This document shows, piece by piece, positions 24,215 through 31,611 of a stretch of DNA of 42,670 nucleotides. The first letter of the stretch is position 1. Each line of letters starts with the position of its first letter. Source of the DNA: a virus; IMG/VR virus record IMGVR_UViG_3300025154_000189, positions 1 to 42,670 of that record; one strand, 5' to 3'. The position numbers and the translations under genes are program-made. The notes under the pieces are model-generated. The model saw nothing but the letters and a program-made list of their open reading frames with translations, searched no databases and was not told the origin of the DNA.

Positions 24215-24480
24215 GTATATAATACATAATATATTTATTATTCAGTAATACTTATTATTTTATTATTTTATTATTTTATTTATTTATAAATTTTCTTAAC
24301 TTCCTTAACTTATTGTCTTTTCAACATAAAAATTTTTGACTTTTTAAAATTTCATTTGAAAAATTTTCAAATATTTTTAAACACTAAATCATTTTTAACA
24401 TCGTGAAAGTGTAAATAAGCCAGTAAACTAAGGAAGTTAAGGAAAATAATAAATAAATAAATTATAAATAGTAACTTAAC
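24215..24480. other. AT-rich region with nested inverted repeats (candidate replication origin)
   Basis: No gene. An imperfect inverted repeat of about 35 bp has arms at 24275-24310 and 24427-24462; both contain a TTAACTTCCTTA word or its complement. Between them, 24354-24372 is a perfect 9-bp inverted repeat (ATTTGAAAA / TTTTCAAAT). The stretch is almost entirely A and T. It separates the late structural block from the replication block. Such a duplex-unwinding layout suits an origin, which I infer from position and composition. Confidence 0.4.
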
Positions 24481-24596
24481 AAGAATTGTAGTTGCGTCGG
24501 CGCCGCGTCTCTGTATTATAAATAGTACTGTAGGTATAACGACGTAGACCTACACAACGAACGGCCCTTTGGCATTACCAAATAATACCATTGCAT

Positions 24597-24665
24597 CACG
24601 GAAGAGTGTTAAGATACCACGAACAGTATACTGTCTCACGACCAGTATTAAGTTTCACGACAGTG
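24597..24665 (+). promoter_or_regulatory. Iteron-like CACG repeats upstream of the early promoter
   Basis: CACGGAAGAG (24597), CACGAACAGT (24618), CACGACCAGT (24637) and CACGACAGTG (24656) are spaced 21, 19 and 19 bp, about two helical turns. A 12-bp palindrome ACAGTATACTGT (24623-24634) overlaps the second copy. This looks like an operator or an initiator binding array for the strong promoter just downstream. Confidence 0.5.
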
Positions 24666-24695
24666 ACACTCGCAGAAAAGTCGTTAAAGAAGTTA

Positions 24696-24731
24696 TTTAC
24701 TTTATAATGAAAAAGTGGTATAATATTAAGA
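24696..24731 (+). promoter_or_regulatory. Sigma-70-type promoter of the early block
   Basis: TTTACT (24696-24701), a 17-bp spacer and perfect TATAAT (24719-24724) preceded by TG at the extended -10 position. The predicted start lies near 24731, giving a leader of about 40 bases with AGGAGG at 24756. It is the best consensus promoter in the window and fits early transcription by host RNA polymerase. Confidence 0.75.
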
Positions 24732-24772
24732 GTGGGGGAATTATACTTTAAATTAGGAGGCTTGATTTAACT

Positions 24773-25189
24773 ATGAGTAAAAAGTTCAGAGTCGAGGTTG
24801 TTGTACCTGAAGGGCTTAAGCCCGGTGACGCGTTTTTAGTCGAGATTGAAATCCCGAAGAACAGTGGCAAGCCAAGAGGCGTGCTTAAAGGTATTGATCT
24901 TGAAGATATGACTGACGACCAATTGAAACGTGAAATCATCAATGCCAGCTCGGTATTGTACAAGGCCAAGCAACGTGAAGCTGCTCCGGAAATAATTGAG
25001 GCTAACCAAGCAAGACTCGACGCCGCTAAAGCCGTAAAAGCAAAGCGTGAGCCAGTCGCTGAAGTTGAAGTGCTGCCAACTTTGACAGCCGCAATTGTAG
25101 GTACTAAAGTCAAAGACACTCCGGTTTATGTCAGTGATGAAGTTGCAGAAGAGCCTGCTTATGAACCTGACATTGCTTCTGAGATTTAG
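24773..25189 (+). CDS. Early protein of unknown function
   Basis: 138 aa, first gene behind the strong promoter, with AGGAGG upstream. Not a family I know. Residues 1-40 are beta-like (KKFRVEVVVPEGLKPGDAFLV), 45-95 are helical and charged (MTDDQLKREIINASSVLYKAK ... ANQARLDAAKAVKAKRE), and the tail is acidic. No cysteines, no membrane helix. An immediate-early product that acts on the host or on replication initiation is possible, but nothing in the sequence shows it. A structured terminator-like RNA lies downstream. Confidence 0.75.
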   Translation: MSKKFRVEVVVPEGLKPGDAFLVEIEIPKNSGKPRGVLKGIDLEDMTDDQLKREIINASSVLYKAKQREAAPEIIEANQARLDAAKAVKAKREPVAEVEVLPTLTAAIVGTKVKDTPVYVSDEVAEEPAYEPDIASEI

Positions 25190-25528
25190 CATTGCAACAA
25201 CTAGTTCGAATTTAATTCGGCTGGTTGTCGAAAGTTCTCGTACGTACTACAGGTCTAAGGTATTAGGCATAGCTACACAGTGGTTATACACGAAAGCTTT
25301 CGTGAATCAGTTTGTAAGCTACACGGTAATGGATGCGACATCCAAGCATCTAATTGCCTATGTTGTATAGGTGTTGTACAATGTCGTGCAGGGTACTGTA
25401 TAACACCAGGAGTTCTGGTTATTAGTTGGTTTCCTCCTTTACCAACTAATTAACCAGAATTTTCTATCTAAACAAACAGTTCAGATACGTACATATAAAC
25501 TATACAATGAAATAGGTGACCGAATAAA
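25190..25528 (+). other. Gap with an unassigned open frame, RNA structure and weak promoter
   Basis: A frame stays open from within the previous gene to TAG near 25368-25370 and reads protein-like text (SKVLGIATQWLYTKAFVNQF, then VSYTVMDATSKHLIAYVV), but it has no ribosome site and no ATG in the non-overlapping part. It may be a decayed or unusually started small gene. From 25370 two hairpins follow (next entry). A possible promoter TTCAGA (25480) - 17 bp - TACAAT (25503) precedes the helicase gene, though it would leave a very short leader. Confidence 0.4.
25370..25463 (+). ncRNA. Two-hairpin RNA element with an anti-Shine-Dalgarno loop
   Basis: Hairpin 1: GGTGTTGTACA (25370-25380) pairs with 25397-25407 through 11 bp including one G-U. 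Hairpin 2: 25413-25430 pairs with 25441-25459 with one bulged base, an 18-bp stem ending in TTTT. Its loop, TTCCTCCTTT, contains CCTCCTTT, the same sequence as the anti-Shine-Dalgarno end of 16S rRNA. At the least it is a good intrinsic terminator for the upstream gene; a regulatory RNA role is a speculation. Confidence 0.55.
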
Positions 25529-27082
25529 ATGGCTAATAAGATACTTATATCGAAGAACAAAATAGAAATTCACTGCGCCAAAGGTGATATTGATACACAA
25601 ACTAAACTTGTAGATATCAACCCGTTGCATTTTAATAGGTCAAGAACAATATTTACATGTTCTGCGCATTTTGTTCCTGAGATACTGCACTTACTTAGAG
25701 GTGTTACTAAGGACAACATTGAATCAGCGCCGCTGAAAATTCAAGAGTATTTCAATAATGAGATTCGTATTAGAGAGAATATGCAGGATTTGTTAGTCAA
25801 TGGTCCGCGTATGTCACCTTACATAAACAGTAACTTAACATTAAAGAAACACCAACAGTTAGGTAGAGAGATTGCGATGTATCAAGATAAGTTTGGTTTC
25901 TTTTATGATACACGTACAGGCAAAACACCGTTATCACTGGCGATAATTAATGATGACCTACAAGTAAATCCTAATCATAAGTGGTTAGTAATTTGTCCGT
26001 TGATTTTAATAGACAACGCTTGGCTTGAAGACGCTGCTAAATTTGTACCTTACATATCTTTTATAAACTGTCACGCATCTACAAAGCAAAATAGGCTAAA
26101 GCAAATAGCTAAGCCCGGCAACGTATACATAACTAACACAGAGTCATTTATAACATACCGTACATATTTTGATAAAATTAACTTTGCTGGTTGCATTTTC
26201 GACGAAAGTTCTGACATAAAGAGTAACAGTTCTAAAGTCAGTAAAGAGATTGTAGATTTTGCGGCGCATGTGCCGAGGTTCTACTTACTATCTGGAACGC
26301 CCGCTGCTAATGGTGAGTATGAGTACTTTATGCAAATCCGTGCTATAGATTACTACGGATTTCAACAGAGTTACGAACAGTTTAAAAAGTATTATTTTGT
26401 TAATGTGGCGTATAACTCAAGATTTGAGAGACTTATGTTAAGGCCTGACAGAGAACAGGAATTTTATGAAACATTACGTAAGTACAGTATCTTCATAGAT
26501 AAAGAGGATGTTCTAACGACACCAGGTAGGACCTTTCTTGAAGTCGAGTTGGATATGCCTAAGGATCTCAAGCAGCACTACAACTTGTTAAAGAATCAGA
26601 TGTATCTTGAAGTTGAGAATGAAAAGTTCATAACTACTGCGAACGCTGCTGCGAAGATGAACAAACTTAATCAGGTTGCGTCTGGTTTTATTATTGATAC
26701 AGGCGCAAAAAAGGACAATAAGTTGTTCAAAGATGACGAAAGTTATGAAAAACAGCAAGAATGGTACCTACTAAATGAGTTTCGTTTCCATAAGCTTGCT
26801 GAGCTACTTTCATCAGGGAAATGTGTTGGTAAACAGGTTTTAATATGGGCAAACTACAGGAATGAGTTCGAGCTAATTAAGAAGATGTTAGGCGCCAACT
26901 GCAGGCTCATATATGGAGCGACTTCTCTTAAAGAGAAGTCAGAAGCGATTAGGTTATTCAAGGAAAAACGTATACAATACCTTGTAGCTAACCCTGCTTC
27001 TGCTGATAAAGGTTTGACGTTAACTAATGCTCACATCGCTGTTTACTTTAGTCTAAATTGGTCGTACGAGCTCTTAGACTAA
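25529..27082 (+). CDS. SNF2/DEAD-like superfamily II helicase, interrupted by in-frame TAA
   Basis: 517 aa in this frame. Motif I is TRTGKT (K132), motif II DESS (D225, E226), motif III LLSGTPAANG, and the second RecA domain has VLIWANYRNEFELI and VANPASADKGLTLTNAH. ATP-driven translocation on phage DNA is expected, perhaps with the VRR-NUC nuclease encoded next, a common phage pair. The frame ends at TAA 27080-27082 after LNWSYELLD, exactly where motif VI (Q-SYERI) should start, and the rest continues in the same frame. If no read-through occurs the enzyme lacks the arginine motif and would be inactive. Confidence 0.85.
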   Translation: MANKILISKNKIEIHCAKGDIDTQTKLVDINPLHFNRSRTIFTCSAHFVPEILHLLRGVTKDNIESAPLKIQEYFNNEIRIRENMQDLLVNGPRMSPYINSNLTLKKHQQLGREIAMYQDKFGFFYDTRTGKTPLSLAIINDDLQVNPNHKWLVICPLILIDNAWLEDAAKFVPYISFINCHASTKQNRLKQIAKPGNVYITNTESFITYRTYFDKINFAGCIFDESSDIKSNSSKVSKEIVDFAAHVPRFYLLSGTPAANGEYEYFMQIRAIDYYGFQQSYEQFKKYYFVNVAYNSRFERLMLRPDREQEFYETLRKYSIFIDKEDVLTTPGRTFLEVELDMPKDLKQHYNLLKNQMYLEVENEKFITTANAAAKMNKLNQVASGFIIDTGAKKDNKLFKDDESYEKQQEWYLLNEFRFHKLAELLSSGKCVGKQVLIWANYRNEFELIKKMLGANCRLIYGATSLKEKSEAIRLFKEKRIQYLVANPASADKGLTLTNAHIAVYFSLNWSYELLD

Positions 27083-27253
27083 AGTTATGAACGTATATAT
27101 GCGGATATAAGTAAACAACCTGAACATTGTTACTACTATATTTTTATTGCTAAAGGAACTATAAATAGAGCTATATACAGCGACGTATTGCTTGGTAAAA
27201 AGCATGCCAGCGACGCTGTGTTGAATCACTTGAAAGGAGGAAACTTAATTTGA
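27083..27253 (+). pseudogene. Remainder of the SNF2 helicase after the in-frame TAA
   Basis: Same frame as the helicase: SYERIYADISKQPEHCYYYI, then FIAKGTINRAIYSDVLLGKK, ending at TGA 27251-27253. This is motif VI and the C-terminal end typical of phage SNF2 helicases. A single change CAA to TAA at codon 518 explains the break. It has no ribosome site or start codon of its own. The AAAGGAGG at 27234 near its end serves the next gene. Confidence 0.8.
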
Positions 27254-27654
27254 TACCGTCTGATAAGCAGTACAGTGACGAAGCTACACTACTTAAGAAA
27301 GCTATTGAATGGTTAGAGTCACTTAAACGTGAAGGCATTAAGGTAATACGAATAAATGATAACAGTCACGTTGGGTACTCTGACCTATTCATAAGTGTTA
27401 ATGGTTGGTTCGTTGTTGCTGAACTTAAAGATGATAAAGGCACTGCCTCCGTGCCTCAGAAGCTGTTCATAAAAGAAATGATTGCCACCGGAGCGGTAGG
27501 AGGAGTTTGTAGATCATTGCGCGATATCTACAGACTGATTCAGACTGCTAAAGCTTACCCGCTGAGTGTTGCACATCCTATCGATGCTGATGGTAATACC
27601 AACAATAAAGTATCGTACTGTCACGTTTGTGGTCAAAGGCTGAAATGGACTTAA
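27250..27654 (+). CDS. VRR-NUC domain nuclease
   Basis: 134 aa, start TTG 27250 overlapping the helicase-frame TGA, eight bases after AAAGGAGG. It is a PD-(D/E)xK nuclease of the VRR-NUC family: D45 in GYSDLF, E58 and K60 in VAELKDD, and Q70 in VPQKLF. A C-terminal CHVCGQ (C124, C127) adds a half zinc site. In phages this domain stands next to SNF2 helicases and is thought to process branched DNA. The strict overlap with the helicase gene supports a joint function. Confidence 0.88.
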   Translation: MIPSDKQYSDEATLLKKAIEWLESLKREGIKVIRINDNSHVGYSDLFISVNGWFVVAELKDDKGTASVPQKLFIKEMIATGAVGGVCRSLRDIYRLIQTAKAYPLSVAHPIDADGNTNNKVSYCHVCGQRLKWT

Positions 27655-27667
27655 GTTATGGAGGTGA

Positions 27668-27758
27668 CGTCACTTGCGAGATGGAATTGAAACCGTAATA
27701 AACCAAAACGTTGGGTTACTTTACAAGCAGTTACATAAATTTCATCTCGCAAGTGACG
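27668..27758 (+). promoter_or_regulatory. 21-bp RNA stem enclosing the sigma factor start codon
   Basis: Bases 27668-27688 pair with 27738-27758 over 21 bp with a single G-U, and 16 of them (27668-27683 with 27743-27758) are perfect Watson-Crick pairs. The TTG start codon (27674-27676) lies in the 5' arm, directly after the ribosome site GGAGGTGA. The 3' arm is inside the coding region. Folding should block initiation. Confidence 0.75.
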
Positions 27759-28222
27759 CCGATGCAATCAGCTTTGGGTATGAAGCATTGTGGAAAGCTG
27801 TTACAACGTATAGTGCTGATAAAGACGTAAAGTTTTCTACATATGCTACTGTATGTATTTTCAACGCACTAGGTTCATACGTTAGGACACTTAATAGACA
27901 ACGTCAACTTGAAGTTATCTCGTATAACAATATTGTAGATAACACTACAGAGTACTTAGAACTACTGAAGTCACCTGTAGATATAGAGGATGATTATATA
28001 CGTAATGAGTACGCTAATGTGTTAGATACAACCCTTGAATCTGTTTTCAATATGCTTAGTAAAAAGCATAAAGAAATAATAACGCGTTGGATTGAGTCAG
28101 ATTTTGAGGCTACTGCAACACAGATAGCAAAGGAAGTCGGATGTTCACAATCCTACGTAAGTCAAGTCGAAGCTATTTTCAAAGGAAAGTTTAAGAAAAG
28201 ATTGGAGGAGTCGAATTGCTAG
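27674..28222 (+). CDS. RNA polymerase sigma factor (sigma-70 family, phage)
   Basis: 182 aa, start TTG after GGAGGTGA. Region 2 is recognisable (DADAISFGYEALWKAVTTY then VKFSTYATVCIFNALGSYVR, about residues 28-75). Region 4 has the helix-turn-helix ATATQIAKEVGCSQSYVSQVE near 150-170. Such short two-region factors redirect host polymerase to phage promoters, usually for late genes; targets could be motifs such as 694-711. Its start is buried in a strong stem, suggesting tight control. It overlaps the ligase gene by 7 bases. Confidence 0.85.
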   Translation: MRDGIETVINQNVGLLYKQLHKFHLASDADAISFGYEALWKAVTTYSADKDVKFSTYATVCIFNALGSYVRTLNRQRQLEVISYNNIVDNTTEYLELLKSPVDIEDDYIRNEYANVLDTTLESVFNMLSKKHKEIITRWIESDFEATATQIAKEVGCSQSYVSQVEAIFKGKFKKRLEESNC

Positions 28223-29574
28223 AAGCCGCTCGCATTATTAATGCAATACAGAAGACGTCTGGTACTAATGACAAGAAAACTATACTGATAAGAAATCAGT
28301 CTAACCAGGCGCTAAGAGACATCTTGAAGTTTATCTACAATCCTTACTTAAAAGCAGGTATATCAGCTGCTAAGCTTAAGAAAGTACTATCATTTAGTGC
28401 CGCTAACGCTGTAGGTGAAAGACATCACGTAGATGTTAACTATGTGGAAGTAATTGAGTATTTATCAACACACACCACAGGTTCAGACGCCGACTTGCTA
28501 ATGGCTGCTCGTTTTATTAACAGCACCAAGTTAGCGTACAATTCTGATATCGCATATGAATTAGCTAAAGCCATTGTTACACAGAACCTAAAGATAGGCG
28601 TAGCTGTTAAAACACTTAATGAAGTATTTGGTGTAGACTTTATACCTGTCGTTGGTTGTATGCTTGGTACTAAGTATAGTGATTTAGGACCGAATAAGAT
28701 AGAATGGCCTTGCATAGTGACCGAGAAACTAGATGGCATTCGCCGCATACTCGTTAAAGAAAATGGTGTTTGTAGATTATTTAGTCGCTCTGGTCATGAG
28801 GATACTGGTCTGGTTGATATTGTTAAAGAAGCGCGTTTGTTACCTAATAATACAGTGTATGATGGTGAGCTACTCGCTGCTGGGACCTACAGAGATAGTA
28901 TTGCACTTCGTCAGGTTACGAACTCTATAGCGAGTCTATTGGGTACTAAAACTGGACTTATATTCAACATATTTGATATGGCGCCTGTTGATGAATTCTA
29001 TCGAGGTATATCTGGACAAGTTGCACTAGTGCGTAAAGTAACTCTTGGAGCTATACTGATGGATAATAGCATCGCGTTGTTACCTACAAGGCAACCTGCT
29101 GATGAACTTATCAAAAAATTCGGTTTGCATCAGGAACTGTCATTTATCAAGTCAGTGCCTATTCTCGGCTATATCAATGAGTTATCAGAAGCAGACGAAA
29201 TTGTTAAAGGTATTTGGGGTCGCGGCGGTGAGGGTATTATGCTTAACACAAAGAATGGCAGGTATGAAGTTAAACGCTCTAAGCACCTTATAAAGGTTAA
29301 GCATACAGAAGAGATGAACCTAACCATTGTAGATTTTATAGAAGGTACTGGTAAATACGAAGGCATGTTAGGATCACTAGTTGTAGCTTATAAAGGACAT
29401 AAGGTAGGCGTAGGTACTGGCTTTACTGATAATCAGCGCCGCGACATATGGGAAAATCAAGGAAAGTACATCGGACGCAACATAGAATTTGACACATTTG
29501 GTGAATCTACTGATAAGTTCGGTACAGTATCACTTAACTGCCCTGTATTCAAGCGGTTCGTTGGAGAAGAGTAA
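28216..29574 (+). CDS. ATP-dependent DNA ligase
   Basis: 452 aa, start TTG 28216 after GGAGG. It seals nicks using ATP. Catalytic lysine K171 lies in motif I (TEKLDGIRR); motif III is near VYDGELLA; motifs IV (GRGGEGIMLN) and V (IKVKHTEEM) follow, then an OB-fold (GSLVVAYKGHKVGVGTGF). Residues 1-150 form a helical N-terminal DNA-binding domain as in larger phage ligases. It belongs to the replication operon with sigma factor and RNase H. Confidence 0.92.
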   Translation: MLEAARIINAIQKTSGTNDKKTILIRNQSNQALRDILKFIYNPYLKAGISAAKLKKVLSFSAANAVGERHHVDVNYVEVIEYLSTHTTGSDADLLMAARFINSTKLAYNSDIAYELAKAIVTQNLKIGVAVKTLNEVFGVDFIPVVGCMLGTKYSDLGPNKIEWPCIVTEKLDGIRRILVKENGVCRLFSRSGHEDTGLVDIVKEARLLPNNTVYDGELLAAGTYRDSIALRQVTNSIASLLGTKTGLIFNIFDMAPVDEFYRGISGQVALVRKVTLGAILMDNSIALLPTRQPADELIKKFGLHQELSFIKSVPILGYINELSEADEIVKGIWGRGGEGIMLNTKNGRYEVKRSKHLIKVKHTEEMNLTIVDFIEGTGKYEGMLGSLVVAYKGHKVGVGTGFTDNQRRDIWENQGKYIGRNIEFDTFGESTDKFGTVSLNCPVFKRFVGEE

Positions 29575-29609
29575 TTTACTAATGCTACGTTTAAAGGAGG
29601 TGAACTGTA

Positions 29610-29762
29610 GTGCGTGTTACTGTAAAAGTTGACTTCAGTGAGTTTTGTAAACAGTTTAGAATAATTGGTAATGGACTGTTGGCAATTGCAGATGACCTAG
29701 AAAAAGCAGCGAAAGAAGCTGCTGAAAAAGAAGCAGCTGAAAAAGAAGAAGGTGACTCGTAG
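29610..29762 (+). CDS. Small acidic-tail protein
   Basis: 50 aa from GTG 29610, after a good AAAGGAGGTGA. It starts MRVTVKVDFSEFCKQFR and ends with a Lys/Glu/Ala helix (LEKAAKEAAEKEAAEKEEG). No known family. The stop TAG is directly followed by the RNase H start. The strong ribosome site and lack of overlap with other frames support a real gene. Confidence 0.65.
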   Translation: MRVTVKVDFSEFCKQFRIIGNGLLAIADDLEKAAKEAAEKEAAEKEEGDS

Positions 29763-30422
29763 ATGTTACGTATAGCAATAGACGGCGCGTGTCGCCGTAA
29801 TGGTAAACCGGATTGTATATCTGCTGGCGGTGTGTTTGTAATGAGTTATGATGATTTAAAGCTTACGCGCACTTATACATTATCTGGTTATGAATTTAAT
29901 TCTACAAGCCAACGTGGTGAACTACAAGCTTTGCTTATGGCGTTAGACTATGTAAATATGTATAAACAGGACGCACAGATTATTACTGACTCTGAGTACT
30001 TATTCAATACAGTGACCAAGGAATGGTATAAGAATTGGGAACGTAAAGGTTGGGTCACTGCAGTGAATGAACCAGTTAAGAACGTTGATATGTGGCGTAA
30101 AATAAGTTCAGCTATAAGTGTGTGTGCAACAGACATAATACTTTATCACATAAAAGGTCATTGTATACCATTTGGTAAAGTAACAGCATCGAACTTACTT
30201 GACACAGATGGTACTGGCCTAGCGTTACTTAAAGCCGTAGACGCTAAGTACGACCAAGTTAAAGACTCTAAGTCTGATAATATTTTGAAAGCTACACAGC
30301 TGTCCGAAAAGAACAATGGTTTTGCACTGGAAGATGAACAGCTTAAAGCATTCATAGTTGCCAACGTAGTTGCCGACGCAATAGCTACAAGGTGTATTGA
30401 TGCTTTATCGTTAGCTAACTAA
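29763..30422 (+). CDS. Ribonuclease H (RNase HI-like)
   Basis: 219 aa. Catalytic acids D7 (IAIDGAC), E53 (QRGELQAL), D76 (IITDSEYL) and a C-terminal aspartate in VVADAIAT near 207 are all present, with the YNTVTKEW-like helix between. It removes RNA primers or R-loops during phage replication. It is longer than typical RNase HI (about 155 aa) because of an insertion at about 145-195. The ATG directly follows the previous TAG, with GAAGGTGA as ribosome site. Confidence 0.9.
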   Translation: MLRIAIDGACRRNGKPDCISAGGVFVMSYDDLKLTRTYTLSGYEFNSTSQRGELQALLMALDYVNMYKQDAQIITDSEYLFNTVTKEWYKNWERKGWVTAVNEPVKNVDMWRKISSAISVCATDIILYHIKGHCIPFGKVTASNLLDTDGTGLALLKAVDAKYDQVKDSKSDNILKATQLSEKNNGFALEDEQLKAFIVANVVADAIATRCIDALSLAN

Positions 30423-30456
30423 TTAAATTATACGTTACTTTAAAGGAGGTGTTAGT

Positions 30457-30669
30457 ATGAAAGATACTTGTTACGTAACTAAGCGCAAAACTAAATTGCA
30501 TGTTGAAGTGCCGTATGCTACAGACTTTCTTGAAACATTTAAAAGACTCGTACCGGCTGATGCACGCACCTGAGATCCTGCAATGAAACAATGGATTGTA
30601 GATGAATCCTACGCTAGACAAGCAACGCAGTGTTGCAAATCGCACTTCAATAATGTTATTGAATGCTAA
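30457..30669 (+). pseudogene. HARP-like small protein interrupted by in-frame TGA
   Basis: ATG 30457 has a perfect AAGGAGGTG upstream. The frame runs 70 codons to TAA 30667-30669 but has TGA at codon 39 (30571-30573). The text around it, VPYATDFLETFKRLVPADAR-T-x-DPAMKQWIVDE, follows the pattern RxWDPxxKxW of helicase-associated HARP-type domains, in which x is Trp. TGG to TGA is one change. Either a nonsense mutation, a sequence error or read-through. Confidence 0.65.
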
Positions 30670-30717
30670 CTAAGTAGCATCCTATACTATAACTTAAACT
30701 AAATGGAGGTATGAACG

Positions 30718-31554
30718 ATGACTAAATCTACTGTTGTTAACGAAACTGAAGCTACAGTTGTTGACGAGAAAGAAGTTGTTCAGGCAAAAGAAGTAGCGGA
30801 AGTAAAAGAAGCCGCTTCAAATGAAACTGCTATTGCAACACAGCAGGACATTCCGATGGGCTTTGAGGACGATAATCCAGAGGATATGATTATACCGCGT
30901 GTCAAGGTTATTCAGACTTTAAGTCCTGAGCGTAAGGATAAGATTGCTGAGGAAGGTGACATCCTTAACTCTCTGACAAAGGAAAAGATTAATGGTAAGA
31001 TATTCATTCCGGTATTTAAGTTCAATAACAATATCGAGTGGCGCCCAAGGAATGATGGCGGCGGTATTGTATGTCAGGCCCGCGACGCTAAGCTAGGTGA
31101 AAAGTCAGACGGTACGCGTATGCTGTGCATATCCTGTAAGCGTTGTGAGTTTGACAATACTAAGCAAGGCAGCGACGCAGCGCCGAAGTGCACTAAGTAC
31201 ATCAACTTCTTCGGTTTCTTTGCCGGTGAAAGAATGCCTATCATCTTGAGTTTTGCAAAGACTAACTACAATGAAGGTAAAAAGGTATACAGCTTGGCGA
31301 AAGTAACAATGCAAAACATGTGGAATTACGGTTACCGGTTGGATGAGAAACTAATTTCGAAGAATGGTAATGAGTGGTACAATATTGTAGGTACTCCTGC
31401 CGGCGCTACTTCTGTTGAAGACCGCGATTTTGGTTTATCACTTTACAAGCAATTTAGAGCCAATGTAACTAGCCTTAATATTGACCTTGAAGACTCAAAC
31501 GCTGCAGCCGCAGAACAAGCTCCTGTTGTTGACGTTGACAAAGTAGAGTACTAA
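30718..31554 (+). CDS. Putative ssDNA-binding/recombination accessory protein
   Basis: 278 aa. The first 45 residues are a Glu/Val/Ala-rich disordered tail. Residues 55-235 form the core (DMIIPRVKVIQTLSPERKDK, then KIFIPVFKFNNNIEWRPRND) with four cysteines (CISCKRCEFDN and PKC near 135-160) that may bind zinc. The C-terminus is acidic (DVDKVEY). Such proteins occur in phage replication blocks and are sometimes annotated as single-strand binding proteins. Position before the primase-helicase supports that, but I cannot identify an OB-fold with certainty. Confidence 0.5.
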   Translation: MTKSTVVNETEATVVDEKEVVQAKEVAEVKEAASNETAIATQQDIPMGFEDDNPEDMIIPRVKVIQTLSPERKDKIAEEGDILNSLTKEKINGKIFIPVFKFNNNIEWRPRNDGGGIVCQARDAKLGEKSDGTRMLCISCKRCEFDNTKQGSDAAPKCTKYINFFGFFAGERMPIILSFAKTNYNEGKKVYSLAKVTMQNMWNYGYRLDEKLISKNGNEWYNIVGTPAGATSVEDRDFGLSLYKQFRANVTSLNIDLEDSNAAAAEQAPVVDVDKVEY

Positions 31555-31568
31555 GATTTAATTGGATG

Positions 31569-31604
31569 TGCATAGTGCTACAATAGCACTATGCATGGAG
31601 GAGG
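31569..31604 (+). promoter_or_regulatory. 11-bp hairpin abutting the primase-helicase ribosome site
   Basis: TGCATAGTGCT (31569-31579) pairs perfectly with 31585-31595 around the loop ACAAT. The ribosome site GGAGGAGG starts two bases later (31597-31604), and ATG is at 31612. It could be an operator, a terminator remnant or a translation control element. Confidence 0.6.
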
Positions 31605-31611
31605 CTGGTAA

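Noticed and set aside
24569-24751. 60-aa open frame in the early control region
   Set aside because: It runs through the iterons and the -35/-10 promoter and lacks a ribosome site.
25198-25225. TTCGAAT resembling a tRNA T-loop
   Set aside because: No acceptor stem, anticodon arm or CCA-compatible end could be paired around it; no tRNA seen in the window.
25128-25370. 80-aa frame overlapping the 138-aa early gene
   Set aside because: The part before 25190 overlaps a well-supported gene; only the later part is kept as an unassigned observation.
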